Of a DNA stretch of 15,513 nucleotides, positions 1-7,456 are shown piece after piece. A program made the position numbers and the translations under genes. The notes under the pieces are model-generated. The model was not told the origin of the DNA. It worked only from the letters and a program-made list of their open reading frames with translations, and made no database searches. The stretch is from Sedimentisphaerales bacterium (GTDB lineage: Bacteria > Planctomycetota > Phycisphaerae > Sedimentisphaerales > SG8-4). Within the stretch, counting starts at the first letter, position 1. Each line of letters opens with the position of its first letter. Location of the stretch: positions 1 to 15,513 of the forward strand of contig JAFGCA010000505.1 of the NCBI GenBank assembly GCA_016932895.1, in the 5' to 3' direction.

Positions 1-376
1 ACGCCAGGCACTCGATGCACTTGGCCTCGTCGTAGACCACCTCGCGCGTGGCCGCATCGCCGATGTGCAGGGCCCCGGTGGGGCAGTGCGGGACGCATTG
101 GCCGCAGTGCGTGCAGCGCTCCTCGTCACGCGTGACGCCTTTGCCCGTCGTATTGATCGTGACGTTGAACGTCTTGACGAAGTCCATGCCACGCTGGATG
201 TCCGCTTCGGTCCCGGTCACGTCCAGCACGAGGTACCCTTCCTCTTCGGGCGTGACTTTCGCGCGGTACACGTTGACGACGAGATTGTGGTCCTTGACCA
301 GATGATAGATGATAGGCTTCTCGCACTCGCAGCGCGGAAAGAACAGCATCAGTTTCTTGGTAACGGTTTCGCTCAT
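1..376 (-). CDS. NIL-domain 4Fe-4S ferredoxin, partner of DUF39 (C-terminus off window)
   Basis: This gene starts with ATG at 376 and runs off the left edge, so only the first 125 residues are visible. Residues about 8-78 resemble the NIL domain (KPIIYHLV, then VVNVYRAKVTPEEEGYLVLD). A ferredoxin motif follows, C88-x2-C91-x2-C94-x3-C98-P, and a second cluster begins with C120-x2-C123 at the cut. In methanogens and other anaerobes a NIL/ferredoxin protein of this type works with DUF39 as the iron-sulfur subunit of L-aspartate semialdehyde sulfurtransferase, probably supplying electrons or sulfur. Here its ATG overlaps the TGA of the DUF39 gene (ATGA at 376-373), so the two should be translationally coupled. 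Two extra cysteines (C16, C18) sit inside the NIL region. The domain call is firm; the pathway role is inferred from pairing. Confidence 0.9.
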   Translation of the reverse strand, partial: MSETVTKKLMLFFPRCECEKPIIYHLVKDHNLVVNVYRAKVTPEEEGYLVLDVTGTEADIQRGMDFVKTFNVTINTTGKGVTRDEERCTHCGQCVPHCPTGALHIGDAATREVVYDEAKCIECLA

Positions 377-1563
377 GCCGGCTTCTCTCTTATCTCGAGC
401 GATTTCATGCTCGTATCCTTCGGCAGCGGCGCGATCGGCCGGCTCAACTGGAAATCGCCGCGTTTGATCTCGTCGGCCAGGAGGTGGGCGATCTCGACCG
501 CCTTGTAGTACGACGACAGCGAGCCGACGGGCACTTTGTCACCGTCGATCTCGATTTCGCCGCGGCGCAACTGTTCGTAGCTGACGTGACAGAGGACCCG
601 ACCCGTCTTTTGCGGATAGTCGGCGCTGTAATCGACCACGGGCGCGAAGATGTCGCGGTCGCGGACGCAGGTGCGCTTGAGCACGTCGGCGTTCAATATG
701 GGGATGGGAATGCCGACGCCCAGGGCCAGCGAGACACCGTACCCGCGCAGGCTCACCCCGCGTACGAACTCCGGACGCATCTGCTTCATGTCGGCGGTCA
801 GCGCCAGCGTGCCTGCCCCTTCCTTGGGGACGCCCGCCTCGGTCCGCTCGCAGGCCCCGGCGTGCTGGGTCCCCTCGGCGTGAACGTGTCCGTGCGCGCC
901 CGCCAGCCAGACGGCGGTCCCGACGCCGATCGTCTCGTAACAGGGATCGTTCAGCAGGGGGGACAACTGGCCGGCCGAGCTATAGCTGGCGTTGCCGCGC
1001 TTCGGCTCCAGCGACCCCATGTAGGTGTAGATCGGACGGTCTGAATCGTTGACCGCCACGTTGTAGTTCTGGTAACAATTGCGCGGATTGACCATGACGG
1101 CCTGGTTCAGGTCGTCGATCGTGAAATACGTCCGCATCTCGCGGCGCGGGTAATCGTCGGTTCCGTAGGACAGGGCGAAGAGCTGTAGCGTCTTGCCGGC
1201 GACGAGGTCCTCGATGACGTGCCCGCCGCCGTAGCGGAACTCGCCGGGATAGTACATGTTGGCCGGGTCGCCGTGACGCAGTTGCGTGGCCCCGAGGTAG
1301 ACGTCCACCGCCGCGATCCCCGTGTAGACCAGGACGTCCTCGATCCACGCCTCCGACATGCGAATCTTGGGCTGGGAATGTCCGAAGTTCAGGAAACACC
1401 CCGAGGAGCACATCGCTCCGAATGTGGCGGTGGTCACCACGTCCACTTCCTCGGCGGTCGCTTCGAGCCCCTTGCGATCGACGTAGTCGGCGATCTCGTC
1501 GGCAGTGAGCACGACGGCCTGACCCGAGGCGATCCGGTCGTTAATCTGTTCGTAACTCTTCAT
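373..1563 (-). CDS. DUF39 protein, homocysteine biosynthesis (L-aspartate semialdehyde sulfurtransferase)
   Basis: The product has 396 residues and belongs to the DUF39/COG1900 family, which builds homocysteine from aspartate semialdehyde using sulfide-derived sulfur in anaerobes without the usual acylation route. Recognisable segments are the TFGAMCSSGCFLNFGH stretch (C52 and C56), YYPGEFRYGGGHVIEDL near residue 104-120, and NPRNCYQNYN (C163). These cysteines are the obvious candidates for carrying a persulfide. The protein ends soon after the core, so it lacks the C-terminal CBS domains found in some archaeal versions. It overlaps the NIL/ferredoxin gene by 4 bases, and the beta-propeller gene lies 102 bases upstream on the same strand. 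No strong Shine-Dalgarno precedes the ATG at 1563. Family assignment is confident; the exact reaction in this organism is inferred. Confidence 0.88.
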   Translation of the reverse strand: MKSYEQINDRIASGQAVVLTADEIADYVDRKGLEATAEEVDVVTTATFGAMCSSGCFLNFGHSQPKIRMSEAWIEDVLVYTGIAAVDVYLGATQLRHGDPANMYYPGEFRYGGGHVIEDLVAGKTLQLFALSYGTDDYPRREMRTYFTIDDLNQAVMVNPRNCYQNYNVAVNDSDRPIYTYMGSLEPKRGNASYSSAGQLSPLLNDPCYETIGVGTAVWLAGAHGHVHAEGTQHAGACERTEAGVPKEGAGTLALTADMKQMRPEFVRGVSLRGYGVSLALGVGIPIPILNADVLKRTCVRDRDIFAPVVDYSADYPQKTGRVLCHVSYEQLRRGEIEIDGDKVPVGSLSSYYKAVEIAHLLADEIKRGDFQLSRPIAPLPKDTSMKSLEIREKPA

Positions 1564-1604
1564 GCTCTATCCCATCTTCACGAAAAAACATCCCCCCTGC
1601 CGGC

Positions 1605-1625
1605 GCGGCAACGTGTCTTTGCCGC
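1605..1625 (-). other. Perfect 7-bp hairpin between the beta-propeller and DUF39 genes
   Basis: GCGGCAA and TTGCCGC flank a 7-base loop. Read on the minus strand, a run of six T (complement of 1582-1587) follows, but about 17 bases after the stem, so it is not a textbook intrinsic terminator. It could be a weak terminator or processing site that separates expression of the beta-propeller gene from the DUF39 pair. Confidence 0.3.
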
Positions 1626-1665
1626 CGCACCTTGCGCATGAGAAACGTCCCTGCGGAAGGTTATT

Positions 1666-2901
1666 CTACCGCCCGGCGCCACCGACGTCTATACAGACAA
1701 AGTCGCCTTTGACATTGCGGGCGTAGATGCGCCCGTCGACCAGAACCGGCGCGGTCCAGCACCGCTCCTTGGGCAAAATCTGGGCGCGGGCCATCGCCTT
1801 GAACTGCTGCGGGTCGGCTTTGGCGACGACGAGCTCGCCCTTGTCGCTCAGGAGGATCATCCGGCCGTCAGTGCTTATGATGAGCGAGCCCTTGCCGATG
1901 CTCTTGTCCTGCCACTGTTCGCTGCCGTCGTCGAGCTTGATGCACTTGAACGTTTTCTCGTCAAAGCCGTAGAGGTAGCCGTCGCGCAGGATGGGACAGT
2001 TGAGCTGCATGGCCATCGCCTTGTTTTCCCAGACTTTTTTGACGCTGCCGGCGTTGACTTCGAGCAGAGCGCAGCCCCGGCCGTAGCCCGAACAGATGAA
2101 GACGCGATTGCCGGCGACGACCGGATCGGGAGCGTTCACCTCATACTTGGTCTTCCAGGGGAATTCCCACAGCTTCTTGCCGTCGGTCGGGTCGACTGCA
2201 AAGAGCGTGACTTCGCCGAAGATGGCCAAGCCGTCCTGTCCGTCCATCGTGAAATGCACGGGGGTGGCGTAGCCGCTCTTGCCCTTGCCGTTGTCCCAGA
2301 CGAGATCTCCGGTCTTTTTCTTCAGCGCCAGACCGGCCGAGCCGACGTTAAGGTACAGCATGTCACCGACGATCAGCGGCGAGCTGGAAAGATGCCACGT
2401 CGGCAGCGCAAAGCCCATCTCCTTGTTGAGCTGCTTGTGCCAGACCACGTTGCCGGTAGTCGCATCCAGGCAGAACAGATCGCCCATCTTGCTGAGCGTA
2501 TAAACCTTGCCGGCGTCCACGGTGGGCGAGGAAAGTGTGCCGCCCTCGTAATACTTCGGTTCGAGCGGACAGGGATAGGAATGCTTCCAGAGCTCGGCGC
2601 CGGTTTTGGCGTCGAAGCAGTAGACCACGTCCGTGTTGGTCTTCTTGCCGGTGTTGCCCATGGTGTAGACGCGTCCGTCGGCGACGGCGGTGCAGGTAAA
2701 GCCGATACCCACGGACTTCTTCCAGAGGACTTTGGGTCCGGCGTCCGGCCAGTTGCAGCTCCAGTCGGTTTCAGTCGTGACCCCGTTGTAACTGGGTCCG
2801 CGGTAGTTGGGCCAGTCGGCGCCGGCCACCGGCCCGCCCGTCAAGCCAATTACAAAAACGAACAACATGACGGAAAATAGTGCTCGTTGCATCATCGTCA
2901 T
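1666..2901 (-). CDS. Secreted PQQ-type beta-propeller protein
   Basis: The product has 411 residues. Residues 1-27 form a signal peptide with a hydrophobic core (LFSVMLFVFVIGLTGG) and likely cleavage after VAGA. The mature protein starts DWPNYRGPSYNGV, a start typical of planctomycete exported PQQ-like propellers. Repeated blade elements follow, each with a W after a G-rich turn: GAELWKHS, GNVVWHKQ, GDLVWDNG, GKKLWEFP, VKKVWENK and GSEQWQDK. This fits a BamB/quinoprotein-like WD-type propeller, but I see no features proving PQQ binding or dehydrogenase activity, so a structural or binding role is as likely. The start at 2901 is supported by a good Shine-Dalgarno, GGGAGGA, six bases upstream; a second ATG two codons later is less well placed. 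It lies upstream of the DUF39 pair and may be co-transcribed, though there is no obvious functional link. Confidence 0.87.
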   Translation of the reverse strand: MTMMQRALFSVMLFVFVIGLTGGPVAGADWPNYRGPSYNGVTTETDWSCNWPDAGPKVLWKKSVGIGFTCTAVADGRVYTMGNTGKKTNTDVVYCFDAKTGAELWKHSYPCPLEPKYYEGGTLSSPTVDAGKVYTLSKMGDLFCLDATTGNVVWHKQLNKEMGFALPTWHLSSSPLIVGDMLYLNVGSAGLALKKKTGDLVWDNGKGKSGYATPVHFTMDGQDGLAIFGEVTLFAVDPTDGKKLWEFPWKTKYEVNAPDPVVAGNRVFICSGYGRGCALLEVNAGSVKKVWENKAMAMQLNCPILRDGYLYGFDEKTFKCIKLDDGSEQWQDKSIGKGSLIISTDGRMILLSDKGELVVAKADPQQFKAMARAQILPKERCWTAPVLVDGRIYARNVKGDFVCIDVGGAGR

Positions 2902-2907
2902 TGTGTA

Positions 2908-2914
2908 TCCTCCC
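2908..2914 (-). promoter_or_regulatory. Shine-Dalgarno of the beta-propeller gene
   Basis: GGGAGGA on the minus strand with a 6-base spacer (TACACA) before the ATG at 2901. It fixes this start over the nearby ATG at 2895. Confidence 0.75.
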
Positions 2915-3029
2915 GATATACTGACCCCATTGGTTTTCTGTGCCGCTACGTCGGCCGGACCATTATAGCTGCCACGGTGGCTGCCTCAACACTTCTTCCG
3001 AACAATTTACGACAACAATTGCAGTCTTC

Positions 3030-3047
3030 TTGACAGGGGTATAGAAT
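3030..3047 (+). promoter_or_regulatory. Candidate promoter elements in the 303-base divergent region
   Basis: The divergent spacer 2902-3204 carries no convincing gene. Its clearest promoter-like sequences are TTGACA at 3030-3035 and TATAGAAT at 3040-3047, 158-175 bases before the start codon of the serine hydrolase. They are only 4 bases apart, so they cannot be the -35 and -10 of one sigma-70 promoter. TATAGAAT could instead pair with TTGCAG about 15 bases upstream. The rest of the spacer is AT-rich up to about 3060 and GC-rich after that, consistent with a long leader. Confidence 0.3.
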
Positions 3048-3204
3048 TGCCCTTTTCGCGACAGGTGTTTGTTCTCTGCGTATGCAAGAGGGATGGAGAC
3101 GGCTTGCTCCCGGCGCAGGAATCTGCTATTTCATCATGGGTCCAGCGCTGCGGCGCGGCTCCGTGCGGCCCCGCATGACCTCTACCCGTATCGGGAGACA
3201 GAAT

Positions 3205-5646
3205 ATGGTAGACAAAGGCATGTCTTTGAAGAAGTCTGTGCTAACGTTCCTGACCATAGCCGCATTGTGTCTGCCCGCACAGGCGGCAGAGAAGAAAAAG
3301 GCCGGCCCGCGCGGGAAGGGGGTCTTGAGCAACGCTTCGTACCGAGGTCTGCGCCCGGGCAAGTTCATGACCAAGTGGCTCATCCTGGGCCCGGTCCCCG
3401 TCTTCGCCGACGAGGCCGCCGGTAAAGGCGAATCTGACCAGAAAAAGGCCTTCGAAACCGATCCGTTTTCGCTCGAGCGCTTCCGGGCAAAGGTCAAGAT
3501 CGGCGACAAGCAGTACGAGTGGAGTCCGCTGGTCTCCGAAAGCGACGTGGTGGATTTGGATCAGGCGCTGGGGCAGAAGGAGTACGCGACGGCCTATGCC
3601 TGGGCCCGCATCAACGTGGTGAAAGAAAGGAAGGTCCTGCTCGGCATCGGCAGCGACGACGCCGTGAAGATCTGGCTCAACGGCGAGCTCGTTCATGAGA
3701 ACTGGGTACAACGACCCTGCGCCCAAGACAGCGATCTCGTCGGCGTCACGTTTCGCAAGGGCCGCAACCACCTCGTCCTGAAGGTCCAGAACGGAACCAG
3801 CGACTGGGGATTCTCCTGCCGGGTCCTGGGAGCAGAGGCGCTGGGCCAGAAGCTGGTCTCTGCGGTGGGGTCGGGACACCTGGATCCCGTAAAGACCCTG
3901 CTGGAGCACAGCATCGACGTGAACGCGAAAGTCGGCCCGGGCCTGACCGCCCTGCACATGGCCCGGATTACGGGCCGGACCGAGGCCGCCAAACTGCTGC
4001 TGGACGGGGGAGCGGACGCCGGCATCCCGATGCCTCCGAAGGAGAGAATTGTCGACTGGCTCTTCGAGCGTCTGGTCGAGGAGAATTATCCGGGGGCGGC
4101 GGTCCTCGTCGCCCGCAATGGCGAGATCCTTTACCAGAACGGGTACGGCTACGCCAATATCAGCGATTGCGTGGAGATCACACCGCAGACGAAGTTCCGC
4201 ATCGGCTCGATCAGCAAGCAATTCACCGCCGCGGCCATTCTGAAGCTCCAGGAAGAAGGCAAGCTCAGCACCGACGACAAGCTGTCCAAGTTTCTGCCCG
4301 ACTTCCCGCGCGGCGACGAGGTGACGCTGCATCACCTGCTCACGCACACCTCGGGGATTCACAGCTATACGAGCGATCCCAATTTCATGAAGACCGTCGC
4401 GAGCGAGACCAGTCCCAAAGAGCTGATCGACTCGTTCAAGAACGACAAGTTCGACTTCGAGCCGGGCGAGAGCCAGAGCTACTGCAACTCCGGCTATTTC
4501 CTGCTCGGCCACATCGTTGCGAAGGTCAGTGGCAAGTCCTTCGGCGACTATCTCAAGGAGACCTTCTTCGATCCGCTGGGTATGGCCGACACGGGCATCT
4601 ATCACTGGAGCCTGGTCCTGGACCACGAGGCCGTGGGCTACTCCTACCAGAACGGGCAGGTGCAAAAAGCCCTGGACTGGGACATGTCCCGGGCCGGAGG
4701 CGCCGGGGCCCTGTACTCCACCGTGGAGGATCTCTATCGCTGGAACGAAGCCGTGTTCAAAGGCAAGATTCTCAGCGAAGCGAGCCTGAAAGCGGCCTTC
4801 ACACCGGCTGCGCTCAACAGCGGCGAGGCCGGCAAAGGGACCGGAGTCGGGAGCGAAGGCTACGGCTACGGCTGGGGCATCGGCACGCTGCGCGGGCGGC
4901 CCCAGATCGCCCACAGCGGCGGACTGCACGGTTTCATCAGCTACCTGATGCGCCTGCCCGAAGAAGAACTCACGGTGGCGGTGCTGGCCAACTGCCTGCC
5001 CACCGTGCCCGAGCTGAGTACGTCGGGTCTGGGCCGTCAGATCGCCGAGATCTACCTGCACGAAGAGATGGACGAGCAGACATCTTTCGCCACGGACACA
5101 ACCGTGGACCCGGCCGTGTACGACGATTATGTGGGCCGCTACGACTACGGCAACAGCATGGTCCTGACGGTGACTCGGGAAGGCAACCGGCTGCTGGCGC
5201 AGTTGACGGGCCAGGGACAGGCCGAGATCTTCCCGCGCTCGGAGACGGAGTTCTTCTGGGAGGGCGTCGACGCGCAGATCAGGTTCGTTCGGGACGAGAC
5301 GGGGACGGTCACCGGCGCGGTCCACCAGCAGGGCGGAGCCAGACTGGAGGTCGCCAAGCTCAAGGACGAACCGGTCGCAGACATCGATCCGGCCGTCTAC
5401 GACGCCTACGTGGGCGACTACGAACTTGAGAACGTCGGGACGATGAAGATTGTCAAAGAGGGCGGCCGTCTCTTCGGAAAAGTGGGCGGCCAGCCCCAGG
5501 TCGAGCTCTTCCCGCGCTCGCAGACCGAGTTCTTCCTCAAAATCGCCCAGGTCGAGATCATCTTCAACAAGGACCCGGACGGGAGCGTCACGAGCCTGAC
5601 CCTGAAACAGGCCGGCATGACCCTGACCGGCAAGAAAGTCCAATAG
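3205..5646 (+). CDS. Secreted multidomain serine hydrolase (beta-lactamase/DD-peptidase fold) with ankyrin repeats
   Basis: I chose ATG 3205 because GGGAG at 3193-3197 lies 7 bases upstream and a signal peptide follows directly (KKSVLTFLTIAALCLPAQAA). ATG 3220 is possible; an open frame back to 3082 has no signal-like start. The 813-residue product has, in order, a galactose-binding-like beta domain (about 53-200, W58 LILGP, later GSDDAVKIWLNGELVHE); two ankyrin-like repeats (about 213-272, TALHMARITGRTEAAKLLL); and a PF00144-type serine hydrolase (about 278-610). The last has catalytic motifs S335-I-S-K338, Y426-C-N428 and H570-SGG. Two copies of a 93-residue C-terminal domain (635-727, 728-813) resemble the DUF3471-type tail of such esterases. 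It acts outside the cytoplasm; substrate could be peptidoglycan peptides, D-amino esters or other esters. Beta-lactam resistance should not be assumed. Confidence 0.9.
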   Translation: MVDKGMSLKKSVLTFLTIAALCLPAQAAEKKKAGPRGKGVLSNASYRGLRPGKFMTKWLILGPVPVFADEAAGKGESDQKKAFETDPFSLERFRAKVKIGDKQYEWSPLVSESDVVDLDQALGQKEYATAYAWARINVVKERKVLLGIGSDDAVKIWLNGELVHENWVQRPCAQDSDLVGVTFRKGRNHLVLKVQNGTSDWGFSCRVLGAEALGQKLVSAVGSGHLDPVKTLLEHSIDVNAKVGPGLTALHMARITGRTEAAKLLLDGGADAGIPMPPKERIVDWLFERLVEENYPGAAVLVARNGEILYQNGYGYANISDCVEITPQTKFRIGSISKQFTAAAILKLQEEGKLSTDDKLSKFLPDFPRGDEVTLHHLLTHTSGIHSYTSDPNFMKTVASETSPKELIDSFKNDKFDFEPGESQSYCNSGYFLLGHIVAKVSGKSFGDYLKETFFDPLGMADTGIYHWSLVLDHEAVGYSYQNGQVQKALDWDMSRAGGAGALYSTVEDLYRWNEAVFKGKILSEASLKAAFTPAALNSGEAGKGTGVGSEGYGYGWGIGTLRGRPQIAHSGGLHGFISYLMRLPEEELTVAVLANCLPTVPELSTSGLGRQIAEIYLHEEMDEQTSFATDTTVDPAVYDDYVGRYDYGNSMVLTVTREGNRLLAQLTGQGQAEIFPRSETEFFWEGVDAQIRFVRDETGTVTGAVHQQGGARLEVAKLKDEPVADIDPAVYDAYVGDYELENVGTMKIVKEGGRLFGKVGGQPQVELFPRSQTEFFLKIAQVEIIFNKDPDGSVTSLTLKQAGMTLTGKKVQ
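5107..5643 (+). repeat. In-gene tandem duplication of a 93-codon C-terminal domain
   Basis: Two units start at 5107 and 5386, each opening with DPAVYD-x-YVG and later carrying E-(I/L)-FPRS-x-TEFF. The nucleotide sequences of the FPRS region match closely at 5224 and 5503, exactly 279 bases apart. The duplication is therefore visible in DNA as well as protein and may be fairly recent. Confidence 0.85.
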
Positions 5647-5648
5647 GC

Positions 5649-5662
5649 AGGCGGTACCGCCT
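5649..5662. terminator. Perfect 14-base palindrome after the serine hydrolase stop
   Basis: AGGCGGTACCGCCT begins two bases after the TAG stop and is followed by TT on the plus strand. As RNA it would form a 5-bp stem with a 4-base loop, a weak intrinsic terminator between the convergent serine hydrolase and murE genes. The short U tract makes this tentative; a protein-binding palindrome is the alternative. Confidence 0.35.
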
Positions 5663-5727
5663 TTCGCAAGGTATGCGCCGACGAGATCGCCATGCTCGGC
5701 AAGCCTCGCTCGCAGCGACCGATGGCG

Positions 5728-7170
5728 TCACTTCGGTCGAAGATGGGCCAGCGCTACTTCTTTGTCGCTGAAGTCGAGCTTGCGATCTCCGATTATCTGG
5801 TAGGTTTCGTGTCCCTTGCCGGCGATCAGGACGATATCGTCTCGCTCGGTGCGCTCGAGGGCGCGTGCGATGGCTTTCTGGCGGTCGGGCTCGACGGTGA
5901 TGGCTCCGGGTTCGGCGAAGCCGGCCATAATGTCGGTGATGATGGCCTGCGGGTCTTCGGTTCTCGGATTGTCACTGGTGACGACGATCGCATCGGCCCA
6001 CCGCTCGGCGGCGCGGGCCATGCGCGGCCGCTTGGTCCTGTCGCGGTCGCCGCCGCAGCCGAAGACGACGGTGAGCCTGCCCCGGCACAGGGGTTTGAGC
6101 GTCGCCAGCACGTTCTGCAGCGCGTCGTCGGTGTGGGCGTAATCGACGATGACCGTGACATCGCCGCCGCCGACCTTCTCCAGCCGGCCCGGTATGGCTT
6201 TCAGCGACGAAAGTCCGGCCGCGACGGTTTCCAGGTCGAAGCCGGCCGCCAGACACAGCCCGGCGGCGGCCAGGTGGTTCGCCACGTTGTACCGACCGGG
6301 CAGCGGCGTGGTGACTTGCGCTTCTTGTCCTTCGTACGCGAGTGTAAACCGCGTTGCCTCCACGGTCATCGACTCGATCCGGGCGGTGACGTCGGCCGGC
6401 TCGCCCACGGCGTACCAGCACGTGCGAGCCCGGGTGGCGCGGGCGATGGATTGCGACTGCGGCGCCTGCTGGTTCAGCACGGCGATCGCACCGGGCGCCA
6501 GCGCCGAAAACAGCCTCGTCTTGGCGGCCAGGTAGTCTTCTTTGGTCTTGTGGTAGTCCAGGTGATCGCCCGAGAGGTTGGTGAACGCGGCGGCGGCGAA
6601 GTCGATCCCGGCCAGGCGGTTCTGGTGCAGGGCGTGGCTGCTGGCCTCCAGAACCATGTACCGGGCGCCGGCCTGCACCATCTGCTGCTGTGCCTCGGCA
6701 ATCGTGAGGGCGTCGGGCGTGGTCAGGGTCGAGGCTGTGATCCCTGCGCCGGTGTCGGTGACGACGGTTCCGATCAGGCCGCACGTTTCGCCCGCGTGGC
6801 GCAGGCAGGCGTGCACGAGGAACGCGACGGTTGTTTTGCCGTTGGTTCCCGTGACCGCCAGGTTCGTCAGTTGCGCCGCCGGCTGGCCTCGTGCGGCCTG
6901 GGCCAGCGCGCCGGCCGCCTGGGCCGAGTCCTTCACCACGATCCGTGCGCATTGGCGCGGGGCAGCGGCCGCCGCGGCCGTTTCGTGATTCTCCTGGCAG
7001 ACGACGTATTTCGCGCCGTGGGCCAGCGCCGGGCCGACGAAATCGTGCCCGTCGCAGGCGGTTCCTCGAATGGCCACGAACACGTCGCCCGCCTCGACCC
7101 GGCGCGAGTCGATGCGAACGGCGGGGCCCGCCTCCCCGCCGACGAGTTCCAAAAGTCGCTCAAACGTCAT
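5728..7170 (-). CDS. murE: UDP-MurNAc-L-Ala-D-Glu:meso-diaminopimelate ligase
   Basis: MurE adds meso-diaminopimelate to UDP-MurNAc-dipeptide in the cytoplasm, using ATP. The 480-residue product shows the Mur-ligase order: N-terminal substrate domain (RIDSRRVEAGDVFVAIRG), P-loop at residues 107-114 (TGTNGKTT), the lysine normally carbamylated (K217 in AAKTRLF), and the C-terminal domain. DNPR at 400-403 is the signature of meso-DAP rather than lysine specificity, and GKGHETYQ lies near the end. I chose ATG 7170 (MTFERLLELVGG) because the family starts here and AGGA lies about 9 bases upstream. The frame is open back to 7284, but that extension looks like leader sequence. The gene stands alone, convergent with the serine hydrolase and divergent from the transglutaminase gene, not in a division/cell-wall cluster. 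It implies DAP-type peptidoglycan. Confidence 0.95.
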   Translation of the reverse strand: MTFERLLELVGGEAGPAVRIDSRRVEAGDVFVAIRGTACDGHDFVGPALAHGAKYVVCQENHETAAAAAAPRQCARIVVKDSAQAAGALAQAARGQPAAQLTNLAVTGTNGKTTVAFLVHACLRHAGETCGLIGTVVTDTGAGITASTLTTPDALTIAEAQQQMVQAGARYMVLEASSHALHQNRLAGIDFAAAAFTNLSGDHLDYHKTKEDYLAAKTRLFSALAPGAIAVLNQQAPQSQSIARATRARTCWYAVGEPADVTARIESMTVEATRFTLAYEGQEAQVTTPLPGRYNVANHLAAAGLCLAAGFDLETVAAGLSSLKAIPGRLEKVGGGDVTVIVDYAHTDDALQNVLATLKPLCRGRLTVVFGCGGDRDRTKRPRMARAAERWADAIVVTSDNPRTEDPQAIITDIMAGFAEPGAITVEPDRQKAIARALERTERDDIVLIAGKGHETYQIIGDRKLDFSDKEVALAHLRPK

Positions 7171-7185
7171 CGTCGAACATCCTGT

Positions 7186-7197
7186 GCGCGATCGCGC
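7186..7197. promoter_or_regulatory. 12-base palindrome upstream of murE
   Basis: GCGCGATCGCGC, a perfect palindrome containing the octamer GCGATCGC, lies 16 bases before the murE start codon and just upstream of its presumed ribosome binding site. It could be an operator or affect leader folding, but GC-rich palindromes also arise by chance in this composition. Confidence 0.25.
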
Positions 7198-7345
7198 GGT
7201 CAACTTCAACTTCGGCAAAGCGCCCATGGTACGGCGGCCCCGGAAAACGTGCAACCACATCGCTTGCATTCCCGGCGCAGGCACGGCTTATTCTCTCTAA
7301 TCGGCGCCGGCGGCGATTTCGGATGAAAAACGGCGGGCGGGCCCG

Positions 7346-7351
7346 TATAAT
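7346..7351 (+). promoter_or_regulatory. -10 box TATAAT upstream of the transglutaminase gene
   Basis: A perfect TATAAT lies in a GC-rich context about 105 bases before the ATG at 7457. No good -35 hexamer is found at 16-18 bases upstream. The 286-base divergent spacer between murE and this gene holds no other gene I can support. Confidence 0.4.
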
Positions 7352-7456
7352 GGCCGGTGCGGAACGAACCGCATGCGATGCGAAAGGGTAGGAACGACGG
7401 AACCGGATAACGGACGGCAGCGGCCGCAACGAATCCCTGCTTGGGAAGGAATCACG

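Noticed and set aside
3241..5643. 800-codon open frame on the minus strand opposite the serine hydrolase
   Set aside because: It is the complement of a gene with clear motifs and good start signals. High GC codon bias leaves the opposite strand open, and its product shows no recognisable motifs.
5692..7326. 544-codon open frame on the plus strand over murE
   Set aside because: It is antisense to a complete murE with all catalytic motifs, has no ribosome binding site and no recognisable domain.
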